Below, piece after piece: positions 7,109 to 15,991 of a stretch of DNA of 40,271 bases. The DNA lies in NCBI RefSeq assembly GCF_023221775.1, contig NZ_JAKUDS010000025.1:1-40271 (forward strand), written 5' to 3'. The position numbers and the translations under genes were made by a program. Position 1 is the stretch's first letter. Every line of letters begins with the position of its first letter. This DNA is from Enterococcus cecorum (GTDB lineage Bacteria > Bacillota > Bacilli > Lactobacillales > Enterococcaceae). Below the pieces are notes generated by a model. The model was not told the origin of the DNA, searched no databases, and saw nothing but the letters and a program-made list of their open reading frames with translations.

Positions 7109-8822
7109 GACGTTCACCTCGCATTTTCTTCGTTAATTCAAAGAAGGCGCCACGTTTTTCGGTTAATTCGTTAAATGTTCCCGCCTCGACTAATTTTCCT
7201 TCTTCTAAGACTAAAATATAATCCATTTGGTGCATCCAGTGCATACGATGAGTCGCAAAAAAGACCAAACGATTTTCCATTAGCGGTAACATCTGATTCT
7301 TTAATTCGACCTCGGTTTCAATATCCAAATGGGCAGTTGGTTCATCTAAAATCAACACTCTGCGATTCTTATCTAAAAAGGCCCGCGCTAAGGCAATTCG
7401 CTGTGCTTGACCACCACTTAGACTCCGTGCGCCTTCACCGATTAAGGTATCCAGGCCATCTGGTAACTGGGCTAACAATTCGCTAAGCCCAGCAACTTCA
7501 ATGGCTTGCATAATCGCCGCATCATCAGCTTCTGGTGTATAAAAGGCAATATTTTCTCGTAAACTTGCCCGGAAAACATAAGGATTTTGCGGAATATAAA
7601 TCAACTGCTTTTGCCAATCTTCTTGTTTAAAGCTAGTCGTTTCTTCGCCATTAAAGAGAATCGAGCCTTGCTTAGGTGTTAAAAAGCCACTAATAACATT
7701 CATCAGAGTGGACTTCCCGGAACCACTCATCCCTATGACGCCAATTTTTTGATAGCCACTCACTTGTAAATTCACCGGTTGTAAGCCTGAACCTTGACCA
7801 TAATCAAAGGACAACTCACTTAAATCAAGCGTTGAGGATTCATTCCAAGGAGCAATATTGATGGGTTCCACTTCATTTTCGGGTAATTCTAAAATTTCAC
7901 GAATCGCTGTCATCGCATTTTTCCCATCTAAAGTCGCATGATAATCACTTGAAAAATCACGAACCGGCAAGAAATATTCTGGCGCTAAGATGAGAACCGT
8001 CAAAGCTGGGAATAATAAGATTTCCGCATTTAACAAACGTAACCCTAAAAAGACCGCCACAATCGCTACTGATAATGTCGTAAAGAAATCTAAAGCAAAG
8101 GTAGACAAAATCGCGATTCGTAATGTAGACATGGTCGCTTTCCGGAATTGTTCACTGGTCTGATAGATGCCTTTTTCATAAGACTTGCTCATACCAAATA
8201 GCTTCAGTGTATCAATTCCACGCAAAGAATCAATGAAATGGTTCGATAAAATTTGGAAGGAACGATATTGACGGTCGGCCTTGGCTTGAGCAGCATATCC
8301 TAATATAATCATAAAGATAATAATCAATGGGAATACTAAAAGTAAAATCACACCGCTCACCCAGTCATAGTAAAAGACCACCACTAAAATCACCCAAGGC
8401 ACAATCATCATATTCATCATCTTGGCTAAAATCAGATGAATATAATTTTCGACTTGACTGATACCATCTACGGTCATGGTCGTTACATTTCCCGTACCAT
8501 GTGCTTGAACCACGGTAGGACCAAGTTTAAAGATTTTTTGCAATAATTGGGTCCGTAGCTTTTTGGCTTGTTCTTGCGCATAATTATCTAAAAGTCGTTC
8601 ACGCAAGTAAGTAATCACATGTCGAGCCATGAAAAATAGGAAAAAACCAAGCACGTAAAGTCCGACTTCTTGAAGTGTGTGACCTTCCCATAAATGAGTA
8701 ATCGCCGCACTTAACATCCATGCTTGGCCAATGATAAAGATTGCTTGCAAGAAAGCAAATCCTGCAAGCAACCCAAACATTTGTCTAATTTTTTCAAGGC
8801 GCATAATTGCCTTATCTATCAT
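7101..8822 (-). CDS. cydD: Cytochrome bd biogenesis ABC exporter subunit CydD
   Basis: Partner of CydC in the thiol-reductant exporter. The N-terminal ~310 residues hold the transmembrane domain with the CydD-typical ILAPEYFLPVRDFSSDYHA. The ATPase domain shows Walker A GMSGSGKST, signature LSGGQ and Walker B VLILDEPTAHLD. The length of 573 residues is normal. Its ATG shares four bases (ATGA) with the stop codon of cydB, and its stop overlaps the start of cydC by eight bases, so translation of the whole operon is probably coupled. A GAAGA stretch from the end of cydB serves as ribosome binding site. Confidence 0.93.
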   Translation of the reverse strand: MIDKAIMRLEKIRQMFGLLAGFAFLQAIFIIGQAWMLSAAITHLWEGHTLQEVGLYVLGFFLFFMARHVITYLRERLLDNYAQEQAKKLRTQLLQKIFKLGPTVVQAHGTGNVTTMTVDGISQVENYIHLILAKMMNMMIVPWVILVVVFYYDWVSGVILLLVFPLIIIFMIILGYAAQAKADRQYRSFQILSNHFIDSLRGIDTLKLFGMSKSYEKGIYQTSEQFRKATMSTLRIAILSTFALDFFTTLSVAIVAVFLGLRLLNAEILLFPALTVLILAPEYFLPVRDFSSDYHATLDGKNAMTAIREILELPENEVEPINIAPWNESSTLDLSELSFDYGQGSGLQPVNLQVSGYQKIGVIGMSGSGKSTLMNVISGFLTPKQGSILFNGEETTSFKQEDWQKQLIYIPQNPYVFRASLRENIAFYTPEADDAAIMQAIEVAGLSELLAQLPDGLDTLIGEGARSLSGGQAQRIALARAFLDKNRRVLILDEPTAHLDIETEVELKNQMLPLMENRLVFFATHRMHWMHQMDYILVLEEGKLVEAGTFNELTEKRGAFFELTKKMRGERHV

Positions 8823-9835
8823 TCTTCATACCCCGCTACATCAGCAGTCACACGTTTTCTGAAGATATAGTATGTCCAAGCAAAGTAAGCTAAGACAAAT
8901 GGTAATAAAGTAATAGCGACAATACTCATAATCTTCAAGGTGTAAGGTGTTGAAGAAGCATTCTTAATCAATAAGTCAAATTTAGAACTGATTGAACTAA
9001 TCATCACACGTGGGAATAAACCAGTAAATAGTAAAGCCACTAGTGAGACTAAAGTTAAACCACTTGCTAAAAAGGCCGCTAATTCTTTTCCTTTTAAGAC
9101 TGATACATTTGCAAAAACCGTTAATAACACGATTAAAACAACTAAAGCTAAAGTTGTTGCAAAATGTAGTTTAAAGAAGTCTGTTTGTAAGTATAAAAGA
9201 ATCGCAAATACGACTAAACCTGCGTAAAGCACATAGTATAATACTTTTGCATAATCGCGTGCACGATGACGGATTGGGCCATCTGTTTTTAGCGCGATAT
9301 AGTTCAAGCCGTGTAAGTAGCAAAGTAAGGTTAAAGCGACCCCACCCACGATAGAGAAAATATTAAAGTAATCTGTAAAGTGAGCAGTCATATTTCCATT
9401 GGCATCTAAAGGCATTCCTTGAATCATGCTGATAAAGATAATCCCAAAGAAGAATGGCACGATAAAACTACCAATCGTTAATGTCCAGTTCCAGAAATTC
9501 TTTTTACTTGGTTCGACTTTGTGACGGAATTCAAATGAAACCCCACGAATGATTAAACCAAATAAAATCGTGAACAATAGTAGGTAATAACCACTGAACA
9601 ATGAGGCATACCAGAAAGGAAATGACGCAAACATCGCCCCACCAGCAGTTAATAACCAAACTTCATTCCCATCCCAAACTGGGCCGATTGTCGCAACTAA
9701 TTGATCTCTTTCTTTTTCATTTTTGGCTAATGTATGCATAGACATGCCCACACCATAGTCAAAACCTTCTAAAAAGAAATAACCTGAGAATAATACACCA
9801 ATTAAGAAGAACCATAAAAGTTGTAAATTATTCAT
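8819..9835 (-). CDS. cydB: Cytochrome bd ubiquinol/menaquinol oxidase subunit II (CydB)
   Basis: Membrane subunit of the bd-type terminal oxidase, which passes electrons from quinol to oxygen. The N-terminal LLWFFLIGVLFSGYFFLEG and GFDYGVGM and the following VWDGNEVWLLTAGGAMFASF are typical of CydB. About nine hydrophobic segments over 338 residues match the family. The start was set at ATG 9835 because GGAGGTG lies just upstream and MNNLQLLWF is the usual start; the frame is open for 13 more codons. The ATG overlaps the cydA stop by eight bases (ATGAATAA). Confidence 0.95.
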   Translation of the reverse strand: MNNLQLLWFFLIGVLFSGYFFLEGFDYGVGMSMHTLAKNEKERDQLVATIGPVWDGNEVWLLTAGGAMFASFPFWYASLFSGYYLLLFTILFGLIIRGVSFEFRHKVEPSKKNFWNWTLTIGSFIVPFFFGIIFISMIQGMPLDANGNMTAHFTDYFNIFSIVGGVALTLLCYLHGLNYIALKTDGPIRHRARDYAKVLYYVLYAGLVVFAILLYLQTDFFKLHFATTLALVVLIVLLTVFANVSVLKGKELAAFLASGLTLVSLVALLFTGLFPRVMISSISSKFDLLIKNASSTPYTLKIMSIVAITLLPFVLAYFAWTYYIFRKRVTADVAGYEE

Positions 9836-11270
9836 GAACGGCACCTCCTTCAAATGGATCGACCGGATTTTCAACGACTAAATCTTCTAATTCAGGACCT
9901 TTGCGCACTTCTTTGACCACTAAAGTCACCATCACAGCAGCTAATCCTGTAAATAGCAAGAAGTAAATCGTATTAGAAATCAATAATGAAGTAGTAGATA
10001 CATTTGGTGACACACTATCCATGATGGTAAATAAACCATAAACTGTCCATGGATAACGACCTAATTCAGTAATTAACCAACCCGTTGTATTAGCTAAGAA
10101 TGGCGCAAAGGTGGTTAAAGCCATGACCCAAATGACCCAACGTTTCTTAAATAAGCTTGGATCTGGTTTTCTTGTCATCACTAGGCCAACGATTGAAACT
10201 AAAAGCATCAATACGCCAAAGCCAGCCATTACACGGAAACTCCAGAACAAAGCATTTACTGGTGGGTAGAAGTTCAAATCTTCACCCGTTGATTTTTTGT
10301 AAGCTGCTACTTGATCTTTGAAATCTTTTTGGAATTGTTCGTTTAATTCGTTCATCCCTTTGATTTCTTTATTTGGGTTATTGAAAGCTAAAATCCCTAA
10401 CATGTAAGGCACTTTCACCCCAAAGACTTCTTGTTTGTTTAATTCATCTGCCCAGCCAACGATGGTCCAAGCATTGGTTTTTTCGTAAGCTCCTTCAGTG
10501 GCAGCTAATTTCATTGGTTGTGTTTCTACTAAGTCTTTCATTTGTAAGTCCCCAGCAAGTAACACCCCTAAAGAACCGACTAAAGCAACGGTTAACCCTA
10601 CACGAATAGATTTGCGGTAAAAGTCTTTGAATTTGTCTGTAAGATTTTTGTTGCGTAATAATTGGAAAGCCGTTAATCCAGCAACAATAATTCCACCCAT
10701 TGTAATCGCCGCAGTAATGACGTGTGAGTATTCATACCAAGTTTGTGGGTTTTTAATTAAAGCGAAGAAATCAGTCATTTCCGCGCGACCATTACGTAGT
10801 GCATAGCCTGTTGGGTGTTGCATGAACGCGTTGGCAATTAAAATCCACAAGGCAGATAACATCGAACCTAATGTTACCAACCAAATAAAGACTACGTGAA
10901 GTTTAGGACTTACTCGCTTCCAAGTAAACATCCATAGTCCTAAGAAAGTTGATTCCATAAAGAAAGCTAATAGGGCTTCAACAGCTAGCGGTGCACCGAA
11001 AATATCACCAACGAATCGAGAATAATCTGACCAGTTCATCCCGAATTGGAATTCTTGAATAATACCAGTAACGACACCGACCGCAAAGCTTAGAAGAAAA
11101 ATATTTCCCCAGAACTTAGCCATCTTTTTGTACATTTCGTCCTTTTTAACAACATACAGTGTTTCCATCACAGAAATTACTAAAGCGGTACCGATAGAAA
11201 AGGGTACGAAGAAATAGTGAAACACTGTTGTCATCGCAAATTGGAAACGTGCTAATGACACAATATCCAT
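9828..11270 (-). CDS. cydA: Cytochrome bd ubiquinol/menaquinol oxidase subunit I (CydA)
   Basis: Heme-bearing subunit of cytochrome bd oxidase. Recognised ligands are the b595 histidine at residue 18 (TTVFHYFFVPFSIG), the b558 histidine in YEYSHVITAA, the b558 methionine in FRVMAGFG, and the conserved GRYPW quinol-side motif. The periplasmic Q loop is short, as in Firmicutes. It has 480 residues, normal for the group. The start ATG at 11270 is preceded by GGAGG. Many enterococci respire through this enzyme only when heme is supplied; no heme-synthesis gene is in the window. First gene of the cydABDC operon, with its promoter about 190 bases upstream. Confidence 0.96.
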   Translation of the reverse strand: MDIVSLARFQFAMTTVFHYFFVPFSIGTALVISVMETLYVVKKDEMYKKMAKFWGNIFLLSFAVGVVTGIIQEFQFGMNWSDYSRFVGDIFGAPLAVEALLAFFMESTFLGLWMFTWKRVSPKLHVVFIWLVTLGSMLSALWILIANAFMQHPTGYALRNGRAEMTDFFALIKNPQTWYEYSHVITAAITMGGIIVAGLTAFQLLRNKNLTDKFKDFYRKSIRVGLTVALVGSLGVLLAGDLQMKDLVETQPMKLAATEGAYEKTNAWTIVGWADELNKQEVFGVKVPYMLGILAFNNPNKEIKGMNELNEQFQKDFKDQVAAYKKSTGEDLNFYPPVNALFWSFRVMAGFGVLMLLVSIVGLVMTRKPDPSLFKKRWVIWVMALTTFAPFLANTTGWLITELGRYPWTVYGLFTIMDSVSPNVSTTSLLISNTIYFLLFTGLAAVMVTLVVKEVRKGPELEDLVVENPVDPFEGGAVHE

Positions 11271-11271
11271 T

Positions 11272-11461
11272 TCAAATCCTCCAATATAAAATGATTTGCT
11301 CGAAAAACTTCAAGCAGTGACGAATAAAGCAAATTTCATCATCTGATTCCGGACTCATCTCTTTATTTGATTCTCTTGATTTCAAACGGCTTATCAGTGA
11401 AATCAACAAAAAGTTTGTCCGAGTGATAAAAATAATGAAAATACATTCACTCTATAGCCTT
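11272..11461 (-). other. Leader of the cyd operon, with a possible short upstream reading frame
   Basis: About 185 bases separate the proposed cydA promoter from its start. On the minus strand a 28-codon frame begins at ATG 11358 (MSPESDDEICFIRHC...) and ends at TGA 11272-11274, immediately before the cydA start. Its upstream GAG lies directly against the ATG, so translation is doubtful. No classical riboswitch was recognised. Confidence 0.3.
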
Positions 11462-11489
11462 ATTGTATACTTTTTTCTTATATTTTCAA
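11462..11489 (-). promoter_or_regulatory. Probable cydABDC promoter
   Basis: On the minus strand, TTGAAA (11489-11484) and TACAAT (11467-11462) are separated by 16 bases, a near-consensus housekeeping promoter. No clear Rex or CcpA site was recognised nearby. Confidence 0.55.
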
Positions 11490-11828
11490 AGATTTTATTT
11501 CGCACTTTATCATAAGTTTTTATTGAAATATCAAATAAAAAGAACAATTGCTATGTAAAAATTTTATCATTTGACCCATTTTCATAAAAATACAAAACAA
11601 AAGATATTTTAATGTTCGTTATCTATTTTTTAGTTAGAATAATTATAAATTTTATCAACCTATCAAATTCATCCCTATTTTTCAACTTTACGAAAATTTT
11701 AGATAACGTTTTTTCATATTTGAACAGAGATAAACATGTAGAAATCAGTATTTAAATGACAAAAATCGGGATTCTTATGGTTTTTTTGATAGTTTTTTCC
11801 ACGATGTCTAGTTATTTCTCAAAAATTT
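11490..11828. other. AT-rich intergenic region, nothing recognised
   Basis: No gene, no clear hairpin and no recognised operator between the cyd promoter and the small-RNA promoter. Confidence 0.4.
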
Positions 11829-11836
11829 GCTATAAT
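11829..11836 (+). promoter_or_regulatory. Extended -10 promoter of the small RNA
   Basis: TGCTATAAT: a perfect TATAAT (11831-11836) with the upstream TG of an extended -10 box. The -35 region is weak. Transcription would begin near 11842. Confidence 0.6.
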
Positions 11837-11841
11837 GAGGG

Positions 11842-11937
11842 TGAAAGCAATCGGCCATTTTTGACGGTCGCATAGTGATATAGGCAAAATAGCCGTTCTA
11901 ACCGTAGCGAAAAAGTTAGAGGACGGCTATTTTTTTC
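11842..11937 (+). ncRNA. Candidate stand-alone small RNA (~95 nt)
   Basis: Between the extended -10 box and the next gene lies a short segment with an internal CGGCC/GGUCG pairing (near 11862-11880). It ends in a strong terminator: AAAATAGCCGT-TCTAAC (11887-11903) pairs with GTTAGA-GG-ACGGCTATTTT (11914-11932), followed by a T run. No plus-strand gene follows; the next gene (LysR) is on the other strand and has its own terminator, so this is not an attenuator. No start codon with a ribosome binding site was seen in it. The shape resembles antitoxin RNAs of type I toxin systems, but no toxin frame is visible opposite it. Family not recognised. Confidence 0.5.
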
Positions 11938-11960
11938 TTGCCTTATTTTCCATATTTACA

Positions 11961-11988
11961 CAAAAACCAGAGAGCAAGTCCCTGGTTT
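11961..11988 (-). terminator. Terminator of the LysR gene
   Basis: On the minus strand AACCAGGGA-CTTGC-TCTCTGGTT forms a stem with one mismatch, followed by TTTTG. It begins inside the LysR stop codon. Confidence 0.7.
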
Positions 11989-12898
11989 ATTTTGATGGAT
12001 GAAAATGTTGTAAATAGTCTTTCAGTCGCGTCAAAAAGCTTTCCGCCATATCTGAAAGTACGCGGTCTTTTTGACGGATGGCAATTAACTGGCTTTTTGG
12101 CGCATTGGCTAGTGGAATCAGTAAAATCCCTTGGGAAGGCCCATCTTCTACCAAGCCAGAGCCAGAACCATAGGCATTTGTTCGCGTTAAAATCCCAGTC
12201 AAAGTAGCACGGTCAGATGCATGAATGACCTGCACCACCTCTGGAAAATCCAATAAATCCTCTGAAAAATAAGTATAGTGGTCACTTTCTTGCGAGAAAC
12301 GAATTTGCGGATAAGGCATTAAATCATCTAAGGTAATTTCTGCTTTGGTCGCTAAAGGATGATTTTCACCTAAAAAGATATGTGTTTGAAACTCATGCAG
12401 CACCTCATAAGTCAGCTCACTAGCCTTAAACATCCGCTCTAAAGCTACTTTATTGGAAGCATTCAGATATAAAATGCCCAATTCACTACGATATTCTTCC
12501 ACATCTTTAATCACGCTCAAGGTCGTATTTTCGTAAATGCGGAAAGATTCACACTCTGGAAAATCCTGAATCATCTCACTTAGAATAATAGATAAGAAAT
12601 CATAGTGCTGACTGGCAATCGAAAAATGCTTGGTATGATCGCTTTTAGTGGCATAACGATTTTCAAGCAACTCCACTTGCGATAAAATTTGTTGCGCATA
12701 TTGGAAAAAATCGCTACCTTCTTTAGTCAGATAGGCCCCTTGACTCGTGCGTTCAAATAGCTGCACATTTAATTCTTGTTCTAATTCTTTAATCGCATGG
12801 GACAGACTCGGTTGCGAAACATAGAGTTTTTTGGCTGCTTCTCGAAAACTCCCATTATTCGCAATCGCCGTCACATAACGCATTTGTTGAATATTCAT
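11987..12898 (-). CDS. LysR-family transcriptional regulator
   Basis: Residues 1-60 form the LysR winged helix (MRYVTAIANNGSFREAAKKL followed by YVSQPSLSHAIKELEQEL). Residues ~90-300 form the effector-binding domain (IFLGENHPLATKAEITLDDL). Total 303 residues, normal for the family. It binds DNA and a small molecule in the cytoplasm; the effector cannot be named from sequence. An AGGTGG lies eight bases before the start. It sits between the cyd operon and gor, both redox-related and on the same strand, so redox control is a reasonable guess only. Confidence 0.9.
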   Translation of the reverse strand: MNIQQMRYVTAIANNGSFREAAKKLYVSQPSLSHAIKELEQELNVQLFERTSQGAYLTKEGSDFFQYAQQILSQVELLENRYATKSDHTKHFSIASQHYDFLSIILSEMIQDFPECESFRIYENTTLSVIKDVEEYRSELGILYLNASNKVALERMFKASELTYEVLHEFQTHIFLGENHPLATKAEITLDDLMPYPQIRFSQESDHYTYFSEDLLDFPEVVQVIHASDRATLTGILTRTNAYGSGSGLVEDGPSQGILLIPLANAPKSQLIAIRQKDRVLSDMAESFLTRLKDYLQHFHPSK

Positions 12899-12931
12899 CC
12901 TAAAACCACCTTTTTACCTTCCTTTTTTCCC

Positions 12932-12961
12932 ATTATACCTTTTTATCTGCTCATTTGTGAA
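12932..12961 (-). promoter_or_regulatory. Probable promoter of the LysR gene
   Basis: On the minus strand TTCACA (12961-12956) and TATAAT (12937-12932) are 18 bases apart. Confidence 0.55.
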
Positions 12962-12978
12962 CAACTTCTAGACTTTCA

Positions 12979-13451
12979 TTTGATAGCCTTTATCTATCGC
13001 GCTACGCAACTCGTGGCTAAGCAAGCTACCTCATATCCTTTATTAATCTGTGTTCGGTAGCTAGACATTTTGAAAATTCGCCCCGCCACTTGCAAAAATC
13101 TCCTTGCATCCGATTTTCGTAGTGGTAGGTAAGCACGAATTTCTTCGAGGCTTCCCAAGCTACCTCACATCCTTTATCCAATCTGTGTTCAGCGACTAGC
13201 CACTTCGGCGTATAAGCCAGCTCGTCTGGAAAAGTCTTTACTTCTCGGACTTTCCCGACGTTCTGGACAAACTTATCCGCTCGTGGCTGAGCAAGTCGCT
13301 TCACATCCTTTATTGACGGTATTCGGCAGCTAGACATTGTGAAATTCGCCCTACCACTTGCAAAAATCTCCTTGCATCCGATTTTCGCAGTGGTAGGTAA
13401 ACACACGAATTTCTTCATGTCTAAGCAAGCTGCCTCATAACCTTTATTTCA
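12979..13451 (-). repeat. Modular hairpin repeat array, ~135-bp period, between gor and LysR
   Basis: A linker of about 43 bp (beginning GCAAGCTACCTCA and ending GTAGCTAG) recurs at 13021, 13156, 13291 and 13425, i.e. every 134-135 bases. Between linkers two different hairpin modules alternate. Type 1 (13065-13155 and 13334-13424) has the inner pair CCACTTGCAAAAATC / GATTTTCG-AGTGG and, clearest in the second copy, outer arms GAAATTCG / CGAATTTC. Type 2 (13198-13288) has outer arms AGCCAC / GTGGCT and inner GGAAAAGTC / GGACTTTCC. A partial unit with a type 2 right arm (CTCGTGGCT) precedes 13021. The array touches the stop codon of gor. A 130-codon open frame crosses it but has no ribosome binding site or recognisable domain. 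Confidence 0.8.
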
Positions 13452-14796
13452 TCGTGACGAATTCTTCGGCGCCGGTTGGGTGTATGGCTACGGTGTTGTC
13501 AAAGTCGGCTTTGGTTGCGCCCATTTTAATCGCCACCGCAAAGCCTTGAAGCATTTCATCGACTCCTACGCCAATGCCATGAAGTCCGATAATTTTTTCA
13601 TCCTTACCTAAGCAGACTAGTTTCATCACAGATTTTTCGCGGAAGTCGCTTAACGCATAATGCATCGGTGTGAAAGTGGAGCGATACACTTTGATATTTT
13701 CGGCACCATATTTTTCAATGGCCGCTTCTTCGCTATCTCCAATTGTCGCAATAGCTGGATGCGTGAAAATCACCGTTGGCACTAAATTATAATCCAAATG
13801 GGCATCGGTTTGACCATTGAATAAACGCTCAGATAATCGACGTCCAGCCGCAATCGCCACTGGGGTTAATTCTAGTTTACCAATCACATCGCCCACCGCA
13901 AAAATATGATCCACACTTGTCTTTTGATATTTATCCACTGCAATAAAGCCCCGGTCATCCAGCTTGACATCCGTATTTTCCAAACCAATCTTTTCCACAT
14001 TTGGCACGCGTCCTCCGGCAAACAATACATAATCTGTCGCAATGACCGCACCATTTTCAAAAGTCACTTCATAACCGCTAGCTGTCTTTTCAATTTTGGC
14101 TGGTACATGATTGGCCTTAGTCGTAATACCGCGCGCTTGATATAAATTCACTAAAGATTCGATAATTTGAGTGTCAAACTGGCGCAATGGTCGTGCTTTG
14201 CGATACGCCCAAGTCACCTGTGAACCTAAACCATGCATCACACCTGCTAATTCTGCCGCAATATAACCAGCCCCTAAAATCAAAACATGCTTAGGTAACC
14301 TAGTCAAAGCAAAGAAATCATCGGAGTTTTTCGCATATTCGCCACCAGGAATCGCTAATGGCATCGGTCTAGCTCCGGTCGCAATCAATATGTTTTCCCC
14401 ATAAAATTGTCGGTTGTCCACAGAAATCACATGGTTATCCACAAATTGTGCATAACCGTGGATAACTTCAACTTTATTGCTATCAAGGCCTCTTTGGTAC
14501 GCACCATGTAGAAATTCAATATAATTCTCACGGTTTTCCACAAGTTTTGCAAAATCAAACTTGTCCACATGTGCATAAATGCCGTAGCCTGCCGCTTCTT
14601 TTTCCACAGCTTCAATCACATGACTCGCTTGCCACATCACTTTTTTAGGTACGCAGCCGACATTCACACAGGTGCCCCCTAGATGACGACCTTCAATCAA
14701 TAACACTTTGGCACCACGCATCGCAGCTCGATTCGCAGAGGCAATTCCACCACTACCGCCACCAATAACAATATAATCATAAGTTGGTATACTCAT
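13444..14796 (-). CDS. gor: Glutathione-disulfide reductase
   Basis: FAD- and NADPH-dependent flavoprotein that reduces glutathione disulfide in the cytoplasm. The N-terminal FAD site [17 protein letters not shown], the redox-active pair in [13 protein letters not shown] (near residues 41-46), the NADPH-fold [12 protein letters not shown] followed by basic residues (YRKARPLRQ), and the C-terminal active-site [10 protein letters not shown] are all present. Basic residues after the second glycine motif favour NADPH. The total of 450 residues is normal. AGGTGA precedes the ATG. The two genes downstream on this strand are a LysR regulator and, further on, the cyd operon, whose CydDC exports reduced thiols; a joint role in thiol/redox balance is inference. 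The stop codon lies inside the repeat array. Confidence 0.95.
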   Translation of the reverse strand: MSIPTYDYIVIGGGSGGIASANRAAMRGAKVLLIEGRHLGGTCVNVGCVPKKVMWQASHVIEAVEKEAAGYGIYAHVDKFDFAKLVENRENYIEFLHGAYQRGLDSNKVEVIHGYAQFVDNHVISVDNRQFYGENILIATGARPMPLAIPGGEYAKNSDDFFALTRLPKHVLILGAGYIAAELAGVMHGLGSQVTWAYRKARPLRQFDTQIIESLVNLYQARGITTKANHVPAKIEKTASGYEVTFENGAVIATDYVLFAGGRVPNVEKIGLENTDVKLDDRGFIAVDKYQKTSVDHIFAVGDVIGKLELTPVAIAAGRRLSERLFNGQTDAHLDYNLVPTVIFTHPAIATIGDSEEAAIEKYGAENIKVYRSTFTPMHYALSDFREKSVMKLVCLGKDEKIIGLHGIGVGVDEMLQGFAVAIKMGATKADFDNTVAIHPTGAEEFVTMK

Positions 14797-15031
14797 TTAC
14801 ATCACCTTAAAAAAATTATTTTCAACACTTTTTAGCTGAATATTTGCCTTGAGTATAACATAACCTTGAAAAATCCCCAAAATATCTGCCATTGGCGAAA
14901 CAACATTTACAAATTGCATATATTTTTTGCTATTATTTTGTAAATACTATTTGAATTCCACTGTAAACGATTATCAATTCACGCACCTTTTGATACGATA
15001 AAGATAAGAAAACAACAAAGGAAGAGGTACT

Positions 15032-15871
15032 ATGTCAAAAATTATTTTTCTCGATGTTGATGGGACTTTAGTCGATTATGATAACACGTTGCCTGAATCT
15101 GCCAAACTGGCTATTCAAAAGGCACGGGCAAATGGGCATCTAGTTTACGCATGCACTGGGCGAAGTAAAGCGGAAATGCCCGATTATATTTTAAATATCG
15201 GACTGGATGGGATGATTGGGGGCAACGGGGCCTATGTCGAACATGACGGCAAGGTGATTATGCATCAAATGTTGTCTGCCAAAGATGTCCGTGAAATTGT
15301 CGATTGGTTGCATGAGCGGCAATTAGAATTTTACATCGAGAGCAATAACGGGCTTTTTGCGAGTGAAAACTTTCGTGGAGTGGCGCGTCCAGTCATGAAA
15401 AAATACGCACTGAAAAAAGGAAAAAAGCTAGAAGAAGTAAAAGATCAAGAAGTAGAAGACGTGCTACATGGCGTCGTTTTCGGTGGGGAGCTGTATCGGG
15501 ATGATGTGAATAAAATCAGCTTTGTCCTCAACTCTTATGAAGACCATGAAGCAAGCAAACAAGCCTTTGCGCATCTAAAAGCTGGTACATGGGGCGGTGT
15601 TGGCGAAACAGCCTTGTTTGGTGATTTAGGTGTGAAAGACATTACCAAAGCGCATGCCATTGATGTTTTACTTGACCATCTGCACGCTTCAAAGACAGAT
15701 ACGATTGCCTTTGGAGATGCGAAGGTCGATATTCCGATGCTTGAATATTGCCAAATTGGTGTCGCAATGGGCAATGGTGGCGAAGAAATCAAAGCTATGG
15801 CCGATTTTATTACCGATGCAGTAGAAGACGATGGACTTGCCCATGCTTTTGAAAAATTAGGTTTAATCTAA
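15032..15871 (+). CDS. Cof-type HAD-IIB phosphatase
   Basis: Cytoplasmic haloacid-dehalogenase-type hydrolase of small phosphorylated metabolites. Motif I is FLDVDGTLV (residues 6-14) with both catalytic aspartates, motif II lies in YACTGRSK, and motifs III-IV include the lysine region and IAFGDAKVDIPMLEYC. The cap domain between them is of type C2 (Cof/YidA group). The 279 residues fit. GGAAGAGG lies just ahead of the ATG. It is divergent from gor and closed by a shared terminator. The natural substrate is unknown; sugar phosphates are usual for the group. Confidence 0.9.
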   Translation: MSKIIFLDVDGTLVDYDNTLPESAKLAIQKARANGHLVYACTGRSKAEMPDYILNIGLDGMIGGNGAYVEHDGKVIMHQMLSAKDVREIVDWLHERQLEFYIESNNGLFASENFRGVARPVMKKYALKKGKKLEEVKDQEVEDVLHGVVFGGELYRDDVNKISFVLNSYEDHEASKQAFAHLKAGTWGGVGETALFGDLGVKDITKAHAIDVLLDHLHASKTDTIAFGDAKVDIPMLEYCQIGVAMGNGGEEIKAMADFITDAVEDDGLAHAFEKLGLI

Positions 15872-15880
15872 TAAAAAAAC

Positions 15881-15913
15881 GCTCAGCCTTGAAAATGAGG
15901 TTGAGCCTTTTTT
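15881..15913. terminator. Bidirectional terminator between the HAD gene and the interrupted gene
   Basis: GCTCAGCCT (15881-15889) pairs with AGGTTGAGC (15898-15906) with one G-T pair. It is flanked by a run of A on the left and T on the right, so it works on both strands. Confidence 0.85.
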
Positions 15914-15916
15914 GCC

Positions 15917-15991
15917 TTAATATTGTGCTTGAATCGTGACTTGATTTTGCTTTAAGCCTGTTTTTTTGAAAAAGTCCTGAATAAAAAGTTC
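15917..15991 (-). pseudogene. C-terminal part of an 80-codon gene split by the IS element
   Basis: On the minus strand, right after the transposon end, the frame reads ELFIQDFFKKTGLKQNQ and continues VTIQAQY to a TAA at 15917-15919, followed by the terminator at 15881-15913. It is in frame with the fragment at 17992-18159 if the 2,000-bp element is removed (junction ...YTHS + ELFIQ...). The protein family was not recognised. Confidence 0.65.

Noticed and set aside
11272-11461. A known riboswitch in the cyd leader
   Set aside because: No conserved block of any riboswitch class known to me was found in the leader on the minus strand.
11938-12207. 89-codon plus-strand frame
   Set aside because: It lies antisense within the LysR gene and starts in a terminator region without a ribosome binding site.
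13026-13418. 130-codon open frame on the minus strand
   Set aside because: It runs through tandem hairpin repeats, has no ribosome binding site and no domain; repeated non-coding modules explain it.
12979-13451. CRISPR array as an explanation for the regular repeats
   Set aside because: The units are about 135 bp, imperfect, alternate in type and form hairpins; there are no short identical repeats with unique spacers and no cas gene.
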